Source of the DNA: Candidatus Marimicrobium litorale
GTDB lineage: Bacteria; Pseudomonadota; Gammaproteobacteria; Pseudomonadales; Halieaceae
Assembly: GCF_026262645.1 (NCBI RefSeq)
Contig: NZ_SHNO01000001.1
Location: 1,302,001 to 1,366,000 of the forward strand
Length of the DNA stretch: 64,000 nt
Direction: 5' to 3'
The notes under the pieces are model-generated. The model saw only the letters and a program-made list of their open reading frames with translations. It ran no database searches and was not told the origin of the DNA. Below, one piece after another: positions 6,816 to 15,711 of this stretch (its first letter is position 1; each line of letters opens with the position of its first letter). A program made the position numbers and the translations under genes.

Positions 6816-9815
6816 GTGAGTAGATTTAACCTCACGTTTAGCGGCGAAATTCTGACTGGCGCGAACCCGTCGGCGGTCAGACAGCGCTTTGGCGAACTGT
6901 TTGATATTGAGGATGCAGATCGCATAGAACGTTTTTTTTCAGGGCAGACAATTACGCTCAGACGCAATTTAAACCGCAAGGAGGCTGCCCACTATTATCA
7001 CCAGCTGCACCTCCTCGGAGCCGTTGCTGCCCTCGTAAAAACCACTGCAGAGGAATCTGCGGACCCATCTCCGACTATACCTCGACCACCGGCTGGCAAA
7101 GATCCCTCGTCAGCTAAAACGAAAACTAACCAACCTGCTGAGACAGCGGCTACCGATGCGCTGGGCCAAGTTTGGGCTGTTGGCTCAAAGGGCGCGACTT
7201 CACTCACCCGGAAAGAGGTATCCGGGGCACCGGCCAGAACAACAAAAAATCCCATCAATCTATCGGCTCGAATCAAAGCGAGTAAGGAGGCGGCTCGTAA
7301 CCAGGCAGAAGAACAACGGGAAAAAGAAAGCGCCCGCTTAAGCGCCAGAGAGGTGATGCGTGAGGCGGAAGAAAGTCAATTAGGGAGGGCCGAAACAAAG
7401 AATACGCGACTCGACCAGGAAAAAGCGTTGCAAAAAGAGCAGGAACGGCCCGCGACACAAGAAAAGACGGAGCGCACTGCAGAGGCCGCACGCATAAAAG
7501 CTGAGGCCGAAGAACAACAGCACCGCGAAGAGGCCGCACGCAAAAAAGCCGAGGCGGAAGAACAACAGCGCCGCGAAGATACCGCATGCAAAAAAGCCGA
7601 AGCGGAAGAACAACAGCGCCGCGAAGAGGCCGCACGCAAAAAAGCCGAAGCGGAAGAACAACAGCGCCGCGAAGGAACAGCACGCAAAAAAGCCGAGGCG
7701 GAAGAACAACAGCGCCGCGAAGAGGCCGCACGCAAAAAAGCCGAGGCGGAAGAACAACAGCGCCGCGAAGAGGCCGCACGCAAAAAAGCCGAAGCGGAAG
7801 AACAACAGCGCCGCGAAGAGACCGCACGCAAAAAAGCCGAAGCGGAAGAAAGACAGCGCCTGGCGTCAGAACTGACGGACATCGACCAGCAAACGCAGGA
7901 AAAAATACGCCTGATTCAATCAGATGCACTGCAAAAGCGCTCGACCGCAAAACAGCTGTCCGATAAACGCCTGCTGGCCATTGACCACGGAACGCACAGC
8001 AGCGCCGCTCAGAGGACTGGATTTCTCGTATTGTCCGAGGCTATCGGTGCCGTGCGCGCCGAAAACGGTAACGCGAACGGAGCGACGCCTCCAGTCAGGA
8101 CTCATCAGGCTGGTGAGCCCAATTTTTATAGCCTACGCCCTTTTCGCAATACCGAGAAAGTGAAAAACCGCGCCAGTTCAGCCACAACAATGAAAAAGCG
8201 CAGCCTCCAGCTGGGCGCTGCAGCAGCACTTCTGTTTCTCGTGTCTGCGGCTCAGTTATTCACTCTGCAAGATAAAGGCCAATTGAACGGGCCTCGCGCC
8301 GTGGCCATCGACAGCAATTCAGGCGTAGTGCTGCTGGCAGAAGATACCTTGCTCATGCACGACCGTGCCGGAGTCTTTCAGTCCAGCATTACAGCCACAG
8401 ACCTTGGCCTGCACTCCCTGCGATCACCATTGGCATTTGACGCCGCTGGCACAATGATCATCGCGGGCTCGATCCTGACAGACTCCGGGGAGACATCGCC
8501 TTTGTTCCTGGCACGGTGCAATATGCAGAAAAAAAGCTGCGCACCGCTGCTTCAGAGCAACCTCGGCCTACGTCAGTTCATCGTTAACCCAATGGACAAC
8601 AGCATATTGCTGGCGGGCGCGGGACAGCTGATCAAAATCGATCCGCAGGGAAAAATCAGTGCAGAAGCCAAGCTGGCGCTGGCGGAGAGCGCGGTGATGC
8701 GCTTGCATGCGGGCTTACTTTTTATTAGCAGCGTCGAGGGGCCCGCTATTAGTGTCTACCGCTACGAGGATAGCGCGTTTGCAAAACAGCTGGATGAAAT
8801 TCTGCTAATCCCGCCCCTTGCGCTCGAATCTGGCCGCAGTAAGGTCGCCAACTTCGCCTGGTCCGCCAACGCCTGGTGGGTTGTACTTCGCAACCCCGAT
8901 TCAGGCGACCAGGGTGTGTATCGTTTCGATGAGAACTGGGGCTTTCTGAATGAAATCAAGCCTGTTACCAGTGACGTTGCACTGAAACTTGTAAGCTGGG
9001 GAGAAAAAACGCTGATTCACAATTTCCGTGACACTGACATCGCGCGCTTCAATGCAGCAGGGAAGCCCGAAATACCGTTTACATCGAGCCGACTGGCAGA
9101 GATATTTTCCACACGCGAGGAGCACTCAACGCTTGCCAGATGGTTATGGCAAGGCGGCGTCATCTTTGCCAGCCTACTATTATTCGTATGCGCGGGAGCA
9201 GTAGTTCTCAGTGGATTACGCCAGCAAGTCTACAAATCGCACCGCGCAAGTGGCGCGGAGCCCGTTGACGAATACGCACCTAAACTGCGCTGGATAGATC
9301 CCGCCGTCGATCGCGCAAAGATACTGCGCCAGCGTGCGATCAGCTACTATCTGATCGCCCTTGCCATCGTCATTATCGCGGCGGCGCAAAGTGTCGACAC
9401 CTGGCATATGTGCGCGCTGTTGCTATTCCTCAGCGGGCCGGGCATCGCACTTTCTATACTGCGACGTTCGAGCGCAGGCCACATTGGTATCTTGTTCGAC
9501 CGCCTGCTACTGGTTAACACCGCCGGCATGTACCACATCGCGGGCGGTTCAAATATACAGTTCAGGGGGGCATTCCTGGTCATCGATGACGTCATTGTAT
9601 TCACGGGGAGCCGACTGCTACCCGCTTTCAATAAAAATCAGGTAACTGAATGGGCTTCGCCCCTGGTAACTGCAGGCATCAAGGTCGATAGCAAAACGAT
9701 TGTGGTTAAACTGCTCGAGGCCCGTCACCCTGTCGCGCTTGCCATTTGCTCGCTAATGGGTGGCTCGCTGTCGGCGCTGCTGGCCCTGGGGCTGCGGACA
9801 ATATTCCAGCCATAA
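6816..9815 (+). CDS. Large membrane protein with tandem coiled-coil repeats and a propeller-like region
   Basis: 999 aa, not assigned to a named protein. In order: an N-terminal globular domain of about 75 aa (MSRFNLTFSG..., containing RRNLNRKEAAHYYHQLHLLGA); a polar linker; a charged Lys/Glu/Ala/Gln coiled coil (about 140-390) with eight 16-residue repeats; and a membrane helix near 463-480. Then comes a soluble region of about 290 aa with repeated hydrophobic-Asp/Gly patterns (GPRAVAIDSNSGVVLLAEDT) suggesting a beta-propeller. Two or three more helices follow near 775-800 and 838-882, with a last one at 975-995. The start is GTG, since the nearby ATG runs into a stop. The N-terminal domain resembles short domains found in other gammaproteobacterial membrane proteins. 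Function is unknown; a structural or sensory envelope role is a guess. Confidence 0.75.
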   Translation: MSRFNLTFSGEILTGANPSAVRQRFGELFDIEDADRIERFFSGQTITLRRNLNRKEAAHYYHQLHLLGAVAALVKTTAEESADPSPTIPRPPAGKDPSSAKTKTNQPAETAATDALGQVWAVGSKGATSLTRKEVSGAPARTTKNPINLSARIKASKEAARNQAEEQREKESARLSAREVMREAEESQLGRAETKNTRLDQEKALQKEQERPATQEKTERTAEAARIKAEAEEQQHREEAARKKAEAEEQQRREDTACKKAEAEEQQRREEAARKKAEAEEQQRREGTARKKAEAEEQQRREEAARKKAEAEEQQRREEAARKKAEAEEQQRREETARKKAEAEERQRLASELTDIDQQTQEKIRLIQSDALQKRSTAKQLSDKRLLAIDHGTHSSAAQRTGFLVLSEAIGAVRAENGNANGATPPVRTHQAGEPNFYSLRPFRNTEKVKNRASSATTMKKRSLQLGAAAALLFLVSAAQLFTLQDKGQLNGPRAVAIDSNSGVVLLAEDTLLMHDRAGVFQSSITATDLGLHSLRSPLAFDAAGTMIIAGSILTDSGETSPLFLARCNMQKKSCAPLLQSNLGLRQFIVNPMDNSILLAGAGQLIKIDPQGKISAEAKLALAESAVMRLHAGLLFISSVEGPAISVYRYEDSAFAKQLDEILLIPPLALESGRSKVANFAWSANAWWVVLRNPDSGDQGVYRFDENWGFLNEIKPVTSDVALKLVSWGEKTLIHNFRDTDIARFNAAGKPEIPFTSSRLAEIFSTREEHSTLARWLWQGGVIFASLLLFVCAGAVVLSGLRQQVYKSHRASGAEPVDEYAPKLRWIDPAVDRAKILRQRAISYYLIALAIVIIAAAQSVDTWHMCALLLFLSGPGIALSILRRSSAGHIGILFDRLLLVNTAGMYHIAGGSNIQFRGAFLVIDDVIVFTGSRLLPAFNKNQVTEWASPLVTAGIKVDSKTIVVKLLEARHPVALAICSLMGGSLSALLALGLRTIFQP
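7482..7862 (+). repeat. 48-bp in-frame tandem repeat, about 8 copies
   Basis: Eight units of 48 bp encode variants of EAARKKAEAEEQQRRE. Unit 1 (with RIK and QQHRE) and unit 8 (ending ERQRL) are most diverged. Units 3 and 5 begin DTACKK and GTARKK. Central units differ by only a few silent or conservative bases. All lengths are multiples of three, so copy-number change would keep the frame. The opposite strand gives long spurious open frames because of the repeat. Confidence 0.9.
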
Positions 9816-9829
9816 GCTGACTGCGCGGG

Positions 9830-9859
9830 GCGACAGTCGACGGTGCTATTGGATATACT
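9830..9859 (+). promoter_or_regulatory. Candidate promoter of lutABC
   Basis: GCGACA (4 of 6 to the -35 consensus) at 9830-9835, an 18-bp spacer, and TATACT (5 of 6) at 9854-9859. It lies 60 bp before the lutA ATG, and no other good pair is seen in the 104-bp gap. No adjacent GntR-type lut regulator gene is present. Confidence 0.4.
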
Positions 9860-9919
9860 ATCGATCACTAAACAGTAATCATCGCGGCATCGCGAAATAC
9901 AGCAGGGATTGCGGTCTGT

Positions 9920-10711
9920 ATGAGTAAGCAGCAACAAAAACAGGTTCCGCCAACCCCAAACAGGCGCGTGACCCTGTTCGTTACGTGTCTCGCCGACCTC
10001 TTTCGGCCATCCGTCGCCTTTGCCTGTCTCAATCTGCTTGAGGAGGCGGGCTGCGAGGTCGTTGTCCCGGCCGATCAGACCTGCTGCGGACAACCCGCAT
10101 ATAACAGCGGCGACCGTGGGGCAGCAATCCCGCTGGCACAGCAGGTAGTGTCACTGCTGGAGCCAGCCGACTATGTTGTTATCCCCTCCGGCTCCTGTGC
10201 CGGCATGATCACCCACCACTACCCCAGCCTGCTAACTGGCAAATGGCGCGAACGCGCGCTCGAAGTGAGCGCCAAAACCTACGAGCTAACCGTTTTCCTG
10301 CAGGATATTGCCGGGATACCCCCCCGGAGCCATACCACGACAGCGCAAGCGTCTGTTACCTACCATGATGGTTGTGCCGGTCTGCGAGAGCTTGGGATAC
10401 AGAATCAACCGCGTCAGCTGTTGAAAAATTTGTGCGGAGTGGACGTCGATGAGCTGCAACAAAGTGAAGTCTGTTGCGGCTTCGGTGGCACGTTCTGCGC
10501 GAAAATGCCGGAGATCTCCGCCAGAATGGTGGATGACAAGCTTGAAAACGCCTTGGCCACAGGCGCCACTGTACTGACTGGCGGTGACCTTGGCTGCCTG
10601 ATGAATATTGCTGGAAGAGCACGCCGACAAGGCAAAGAATTGGAAGTCAGGCATATCGCAGAGCTGCTGGCCGATCAGCGAGACACTCCGGCCATTGGCG
10701 AGGGTCAGTAA
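9920..10711 (+). CDS. lutA: L-lactate oxidation Fe-S subunit LutA
   Basis: 263 aa, (Fe-S)-binding protein of the LutA/YkgE family. It has two cysteine-rich CCG repeats: the first around residues 35-65 (CLNLLEEAGC...CCGQP), the second near 184-195 (EVCCGFGGTFC). With LutB and LutC it forms the flavin-free iron-sulfur lactate oxidase that turns L-lactate into pyruvate. The short N-terminal tail rich in Gln/Lys is not conserved. It is first in the order lutA-lutB-lutC, with LutB starting 3 bp after its stop. Length matches the family (about 240-260). Confidence 0.93.
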   Translation: MSKQQQKQVPPTPNRRVTLFVTCLADLFRPSVAFACLNLLEEAGCEVVVPADQTCCGQPAYNSGDRGAAIPLAQQVVSLLEPADYVVIPSGSCAGMITHHYPSLLTGKWRERALEVSAKTYELTVFLQDIAGIPPRSHTTTAQASVTYHDGCAGLRELGIQNQPRQLLKNLCGVDVDELQQSEVCCGFGGTFCAKMPEISARMVDDKLENALATGATVLTGGDLGCLMNIAGRARRQGKELEVRHIAELLADQRDTPAIGEGQ

Positions 10712-10714
10712 GCA

Positions 10715-12139
10715 ATGGAGATTAGCAGCGATACGTTTCTCGATAATGCCTCTGCTGCGCTCAGGGACACCGACAAGGCGAAGCGCAGAGATCTTATCGC
10801 GATCGCCACGACTCAAATACGCCAGGCGGCCATCGATGAGTTCGAAGGATTTGATGCACTGCGCAAGCATATCAAGCGCATACGGCAACATTCACTAAAC
10901 AACCTCGCGCACTACCTTGAAAAGTTTGAACAGGAAGCGGTTCAAAATGGTAATCATGTGCATTTTGCCAGCGATGGCGCGCAACTCAACGACATTGTGC
11001 TCGATATTTGCCAGCGGCACGGGGCAAAAAAGGTAATCAAGGGGAAATCCATGATTACCGAGGAAACAGGACTAAATGGCTTTCTTGAACGGGGTAATCT
11101 CGACGTCGTAGAAACGGACTTGGGCGAATACATTATTCAACTGGCCGGAGAAGCTCCAAGCCACATCGTCGGACCCGCACTGCACAAATCTGCGGCTGAA
11201 ATTGGCGAACTGTTTCTGGCGAATCACAACCTCGGAGACAGGGAATTCGAAGAAACCGAGAATCTGGTCGATGAAGCCAGGAGCGTTTTAAGAGAGCATT
11301 TTCTGAAGGCCGATGTCGGAATCATCGGCTCAAATGCGCTGATAGCCGAGAACGGCTATTCCATGCTGGTCACCAACGAGGGCAATGGTGATCTTTGCGC
11401 CAACCTGCCCGGCGTACTGGTTATCTGTACGTCTATCGACCGAGTGCTGCCACTTGCTGAAGATGCTACCGCTATGCTGCGCCTGCTGGTTCGCTCCGCA
11501 ACAGGACAACCACAAACCTGTTATACCAGCTTCTACTCTGGCCCACGACGAGACACCGATATTGATGGACCTGTCGAAACGCATTTCGTCCTGCTGGACA
11601 ATCGGCGCAGCGACATTCTTGCCAGCGACTACCGTGAGATGCTCGAATGTATCCGCTGCGGCGCCTGTCTCAATCATTGTCCAATTTACGCCAGTGTTGG
11701 GGGTCACGCCTATGGATCCGTCTACCAGGGCCCCATGGGCTCAGTGCTCACGCCTCTTTTAACCTCGCTGGAGGAGAGCAGCGCCTTGCCCAATGCCTGT
11801 ACCACCTGCGGTCGGTGCGCCGAGGTCTGCCCCGCAGACATACCCCTCCCCGACCTGTTGCGGGATCTGCGACAGGAAGAAAACGATAAAAAATTAACAT
11901 CAAGCCGCTGGCGCTCTGGGTTAAAGCTGCACAGTTGGATTGCACGTCATCCAAGACTCTACCAATGGATTACCGGAATAGTAATACCCGCAATGCATAT
12001 TATCGGTGGCTCTCGCGGCCGTTTATCGCGACTACCTATGGCGTCAGGCTGGACCAGCCAGCGAGACTTTCCAGCACCCGAATCACGGACATTCATGCAG
12101 CAGTACAAAGCGAGACTGAGAAAAAATCATGAGCAATAG
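10715..12139 (+). CDS. lutB: L-lactate oxidation Fe-S protein LutB
   Basis: 474 aa, LutB/YkgF family. A LUD domain occupies roughly residues 60-300. Two 4Fe-4S motifs follow, CIRCGACLNHCP (about 311-322) and CTTCGRCAEVCP (about 361-372), and then the LutB C-terminal tail. It transfers electrons within the LutABC lactate dehydrogenase complex in the cytoplasm or at the inner membrane face. Its last 11 bp overlap lutC in another frame, showing translational coupling. Length and motif spacing are normal for the family. Confidence 0.94.
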   Translation: MEISSDTFLDNASAALRDTDKAKRRDLIAIATTQIRQAAIDEFEGFDALRKHIKRIRQHSLNNLAHYLEKFEQEAVQNGNHVHFASDGAQLNDIVLDICQRHGAKKVIKGKSMITEETGLNGFLERGNLDVVETDLGEYIIQLAGEAPSHIVGPALHKSAAEIGELFLANHNLGDREFEETENLVDEARSVLREHFLKADVGIIGSNALIAENGYSMLVTNEGNGDLCANLPGVLVICTSIDRVLPLAEDATAMLRLLVRSATGQPQTCYTSFYSGPRRDTDIDGPVETHFVLLDNRRSDILASDYREMLECIRCGACLNHCPIYASVGGHAYGSVYQGPMGSVLTPLLTSLEESSALPNACTTCGRCAEVCPADIPLPDLLRDLRQEENDKKLTSSRWRSGLKLHSWIARHPRLYQWITGIVIPAMHIIGGSRGRLSRLPMASGWTSQRDFPAPESRTFMQQYKARLRKNHEQ

Positions 12140-12830
12140 TTCTCGAGCAGAACTGTTTGATAAATTGCGCGAAACGGCATCGGGGCAGAGCGCAGGAAGA
12201 ATCGAGTTAGAACGCAATGCTATGGGCAGCGGCAACGCACCCTTTGTTTCAGCTGAGAAACCCAGCCTGACCTATCTGCAAAATGTTCTTGCCAACCGGG
12301 GCAGCATCACTTGTGTTGCGAACCGTAATGAAGCCGTTCAGGCCGTTGGAAACTACCTGTACGGACACTTCCGCAGCCATCGACTGGTGGCGGGAAACGA
12401 TCCGCGGCTTGCGGCCATGCCATGGCGCGATGCCGGAGTATTACCCCGCTTCGGCAGCCTCGAGGGAGGTGAGCCGGCAGCACTGAGCTACGCCAAGCTG
12501 GGCATTGTTGAAACGGGCGCAGTTGTCACTTACACGGGCAAAGGTAATCCCTGCGCAAATCACTTGTTGCCAGAGCACCACCTCGTTTTGGTGGACGTCA
12601 ATGATCTCGTCCTTAACCTCGAACAAGCCTGGGAAATGATTAACGGCGACCTTGCAAAGGATGGGCGCCCACGGGGAATCAACATGATCGCAGGCCCATC
12701 CAGCACGGCAGATATTGAAGGCCAACTGGTATATGGCGCCCACGGCCCGCGTCGGTGGCACGTAATCCTTTTGGGCGAGGTGCCCGAAGAAACCAGAGAG
12801 TTAGCCGAAAGCAACGTCCCGACGGACTGA
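12129..12830 (+). CDS. lutC: Lactate utilization protein LutC
   Basis: 233 aa, LUD-domain protein of the LutC/YkgG family. Family features include the C-terminal INMIAGPSSTADIEGQLVYGAHGPRRWHVILL stretch, whose ADIE and GxHGP elements are conserved in LutC. It is the third subunit of the lactate oxidation complex. It starts inside the end of lutB (11-bp overlap) and ends the operon; the next gene is convergent. No lactate permease (LutP/LldP) or regulator is adjacent, so uptake must come from elsewhere. Confidence 0.93.
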   Translation: MSNSSRAELFDKLRETASGQSAGRIELERNAMGSGNAPFVSAEKPSLTYLQNVLANRGSITCVANRNEAVQAVGNYLYGHFRSHRLVAGNDPRLAAMPWRDAGVLPRFGSLEGGEPAALSYAKLGIVETGAVVTYTGKGNPCANHLLPEHHLVLVDVNDLVLNLEQAWEMINGDLAKDGRPRGINMIAGPSSTADIEGQLVYGAHGPRRWHVILLGEVPEETRELAESNVPTD

Positions 12831-12852
12831 GAATAAACGCGTCGGGCTGCTC

Positions 12853-13428
12853 CTACGGCAGCGATGTATAGCTGAATTTTTGTCCGCCCAGAGCAGCCTC
12901 GAACATCAACCCCCCTGTTGCAACAGTGAAGATTGCCATGCCTTTGCGATACCCTGCTGACGTTGTGGCCGCATCATTGCGACCACCGCTGATACCTGCC
13001 GTAGCGCCACCGCCGGTATTTGCCTCGGCGGAAACTCCAGCAGTGATTGCGACGGCTGTCGCCTGGGCGCTGAATTCAAAATTCCCGGAAGTGAACGACT
13101 TGAACGCATCTTCATTCTTGAAAAAAATAATCTGGCTGTATGCCTGGCCTCCCAGCTGCGCGCCCAACGTGAGCTGCGTCACCGTGGAGTTTCCAACATG
13201 TTTGTCCGCGACAAACACCTTACCCTCGCCGTAGGCACCCCCTACAACAAAACCGGCCTTACCCACTGTGGGATATATCGCAAAGCCATATGCGGTCTTA
13301 AAATACTCTCCACTCTGCCCTGCGTTCTTGAACACATTGATAGCATCAGCATAGCTGTTGCCCCAGGCAGCAGACGTAAAGACGAATAGCACAAAGCTGG
13401 CGAACAGAACTTTTACTTGCGTATACAT
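12853..13428 (-). CDS. SYLF/YSC84-domain lipid-binding protein, exported
   Basis: 191 aa with a Sec signal peptide (residues 1 to about 22, ending AAWG) and one SYLF domain, containing the characteristic GFAIYPTVGKAGFVVGGAYGEG and AQLGGQAYSQIIFF stretches. Bacterial members (YSC84-related, Ysc84/BPSL1445 type) are periplasmic or outer-membrane lipid-binding proteins of unclear physiology. The ATG at MYTQVK is preceded by GAGAGG; an in-frame upstream extension lacks a signal. It is convergent with lutC, with only 22 bp between the stops. Confidence 0.88.
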   Translation of the reverse strand: MYTQVKVLFASFVLFVFTSAAWGNSYADAINVFKNAGQSGEYFKTAYGFAIYPTVGKAGFVVGGAYGEGKVFVADKHVGNSTVTQLTLGAQLGGQAYSQIIFFKNEDAFKSFTSGNFEFSAQATAVAITAGVSAEANTGGGATAGISGGRNDAATTSAGYRKGMAIFTVATGGLMFEAALGGQKFSYTSLP

Positions 13429-13509
13429 TGGTTCACACCTCTCATCGGGTGGCGGAATCAACCGCGCTATGCGGCAGGCCTTATTACCCATTTTGTGCAG
13501 GACAGCAGA

Positions 13510-14511
13510 TTAGGTCAAGTGTGACATATGAGCAAGCAGATCACACACTCGGCAGGAGTAACCCCATTCGTTGTCGTACCAGTTCAATACTCTCAAATAA
13601 CGCCCGCCAGTAATACCCGTGAATCCAGAGTCATAAATTGAGGAATGAGCATTACCAATGATGTCTGTAGAGACGATCGGCACGTCGCTATACTGCAAAA
13701 TACCCTGCAGGCGGCTTGACTCAGAGGCCTGTAAAACGACCTCGTTAACATCAGAAACGCTTACGCGACGAGAAAGTCTCACGAATAGATCAACAACAGA
13801 GCCGTCTGGCACCGGCACTCGTGCAGCAATGCCATGCAGCTTGCCCGCTAGGCCGGGCAATACCTCACCCACCGCTTTGGCGGCTCCGGTAGACGTGGGA
13901 ATAATATTTTCCGCCGCTGCACGGCTGCGGCGCCAATCTGAATGCGGTACATCCGCCAGACGCTGATCGTTCGTGTAAGCGTGCACAGTGTTAATTACGC
14001 CCTCTTCAATACCAAAGGCATCATCGAGTACCCGCGCCATCGGAGCCAGGCAATTGGTGGTACAACTCGCATTGGATACCAATTGATGAGTAGCGTTCAG
14101 CCCTTCCTCATTTACTCCCAGCACTACCGTATAGTCGACAGGATCCTTGGCGGGAACCGTGAGAACTACGCGCTGCGCTCCTGCGTTCAAATGTCCCTCG
14201 AGCTGTTTGCGCTTACGGAATACACCAGTAGCCTCCACGACCGCGTCAATTCCAAGCTCGGACCATGGCAAGTCTGCTGGACTGGGCTCGTTAAGCAGTT
14301 TTACGCGGCCCTTGTCGGTAACAAAATGATCTTCTTCCAGCACAAGCCGTTTCCCGAATGGTCCCATGACCGTATCGTACGCCAGCAGATAACGCAGCGC
14401 GTCGTTATCGAAAAGATCGTTAATTGCCACGACCTCCATGTCGTCTCTGTCTTCGATAATGCGGAATACGGACCGCCCGATCCGCCCAAAGCCGTTGATA
14501 GCAATTCTCAT
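13510..14511 (-). CDS. gap: Glyceraldehyde-3-phosphate dehydrogenase, type I
   Basis: 333 aa. It oxidises glyceraldehyde 3-phosphate to 1,3-bisphosphoglycerate in glycolysis, or the reverse in gluconeogenesis. The N-terminus INGFGRIGR binds NAD. The catalytic motif SNASCTTNC places Cys at 150, and the partner His is in VHAYTNDQ. Phosphate-binding Arg appears in ARVPVPDGS, and the C-terminal WYDNEWGYS is intact. The ATG overlaps the stop of the upstream GAPDH-like gene by 4 bp (ATGA), so the two are translationally coupled, which suggests joint assembly or regulation. All active-site residues are present. Confidence 0.95.
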   Translation of the reverse strand: MRIAINGFGRIGRSVFRIIEDRDDMEVVAINDLFDNDALRYLLAYDTVMGPFGKRLVLEEDHFVTDKGRVKLLNEPSPADLPWSELGIDAVVEATGVFRKRKQLEGHLNAGAQRVVLTVPAKDPVDYTVVLGVNEEGLNATHQLVSNASCTTNCLAPMARVLDDAFGIEEGVINTVHAYTNDQRLADVPHSDWRRSRAAAENIIPTSTGAAKAVGEVLPGLAGKLHGIAARVPVPDGSVVDLFVRLSRRVSVSDVNEVVLQASESSRLQGILQYSDVPIVSTDIIGNAHSSIYDSGFTGITGGRYLRVLNWYDNEWGYSCRVCDLLAHMSHLT

Positions 14512-15530
14512 GCCTTGGCCTCCTGCTGATCCAACTGCCCGTAGAGACGCACCAGATCCAGCAATCGAGCTGCATGCCCCAACGTTTCGTACCAACTCAG
14601 CGTTTTAATCGTATGACCACCCGCCTTGATAGTACCTCTGAGATCGAACACGACGGAGGCCGGATTGCCAATCACATCCGACGAAACAATGGGGTCTTCC
14701 ACGGTATCCAAGACTCCAGGGCTCTGCGACGCGGCTGCACACATTGCGCTATTTATTTCCTCGACGCCCACCGTGCCATCTTCCAGCACAAGATTCACAT
14801 CCAGTAGACACCCTTCCTGCACGGGCACATTCAGCGCCCACGTCATAATCTTGTCTTCAAACGCAGGCAATACACTACCTATCCAGAGTGAGGCCTCATG
14901 TGTATTGGGAATAATATTTTTAGCCGCCGACCGACTGCGCCGAAAGTCGCTACCGGCATAATCCTGCAAAGCCTGATCAGAGGTAAACGCATGGATTGTC
15001 GTCATGCTTGCGCATTGTATTGCAACCTGTTGAGAAAGACCGTGCAGTAAGAGACACAACGCCGTCGTCGTCGGTGAGCCTGCAGATATCATTCTATCGC
15101 TCGCTTGGGCCGCCGCCCCATTTATCGTCGGGACCACTATTCTGTCTATAACGTCCAGAGGCAATGTGCGCAGCAACACGCGCCCGGCACCGTTGGATAG
15201 ATGCTCTTCCATACTGCGCTGGTCACGAAACCGGCCAGTCGCATCAATTACCGCATCGACCGAAAAAATATCCCAAGGCATTTCAGCGGGCCGGTCAATC
15301 TGCATCAATCGGGCACGAAAACGCGGATTGACCAAAAAATTTCCCTCCAGCTTATACCGCGTCGGATCTGCTACCTCGGAGCAAAGCAGATAATGCAGGA
15401 TTTCCCGCTCCCCAATATCCGCAATCGCGACCACTTCTACATCGTCGGCCGCGGAGGCCAAATCATAGATTTGACGGCCCATCTGGCCAAAGCCCATGAT
15501 GCCAACCCTGAAGGGCCGCTTGTCAGCCAT
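14508..15530 (-). CDS. GAPDH paralogue without the catalytic cysteine
   Basis: 340 aa, GAPDH fold from end to end: a dinucleotide-binding start (IMGFGQMGRQ), VDAVIDATGRF, IHAFTSDQALQDY, FRRSRSAAKNIIPNT. At the position of the catalytic motif SCTTNC it reads SPTTTA, so proline (about residue 153) replaces the nucleophilic cysteine. The phosphate-binding Arg of the ARVP motif is Asn (ALNVP). The partner His (about 180) is kept. It is therefore unlikely to be a GAPDH enzyme. It sits directly upstream of true gap with ATGA overlap, which favours a role as a hetero-oligomer partner or regulator; this is inference. The reading frame is undamaged and full length. Confidence 0.9.
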   Translation of the reverse strand: MADKRPFRVGIMGFGQMGRQIYDLASAADDVEVVAIADIGEREILHYLLCSEVADPTRYKLEGNFLVNPRFRARLMQIDRPAEMPWDIFSVDAVIDATGRFRDQRSMEEHLSNGAGRVLLRTLPLDVIDRIVVPTINGAAAQASDRMISAGSPTTTALCLLLHGLSQQVAIQCASMTTIHAFTSDQALQDYAGSDFRRSRSAAKNIIPNTHEASLWIGSVLPAFEDKIMTWALNVPVQEGCLLDVNLVLEDGTVGVEEINSAMCAAASQSPGVLDTVEDPIVSSDVIGNPASVVFDLRGTIKAGGHTIKTLSWYETLGHAARLLDLVRLYGQLDQQEAKA

Positions 15531-15711
15531 ACTGCAATACCTCCCGTTGCGGATGCCGTGCCCGGCGAAGCCTCATTCTCTCTTGCCCGGACGAAATCTT
15601 CCAGACCAACGTCGGATCGACTACATCGCCAGAAGCAGTGTAATGTTCGGAGCATCGTCGAATGGATGGAGGCCGGCACCAGAAAGAAACCAGGCGTACT
15701 TAAAAAGCACC

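Noticed and set aside
7482-7862. Possible CRISPR array
   Set aside because: Units are contiguous in-frame coding repeats without spacers.
7273-7950. Long minus-strand open frames of 140-225 aa
   Set aside because: They are mirror images of the 48-bp coding repeat on the plus strand, with low-complexity Leu/Cys/Arg or Ser/Ala repeats and no RBS.
10286-10891. 201-aa minus-strand open frame
   Set aside because: Antisense to lutA and the start of lutB; no recognisable domain.
13942-14529. 195-aa plus-strand open frame
   Set aside because: Antisense to gap, which is conserved in every motif.
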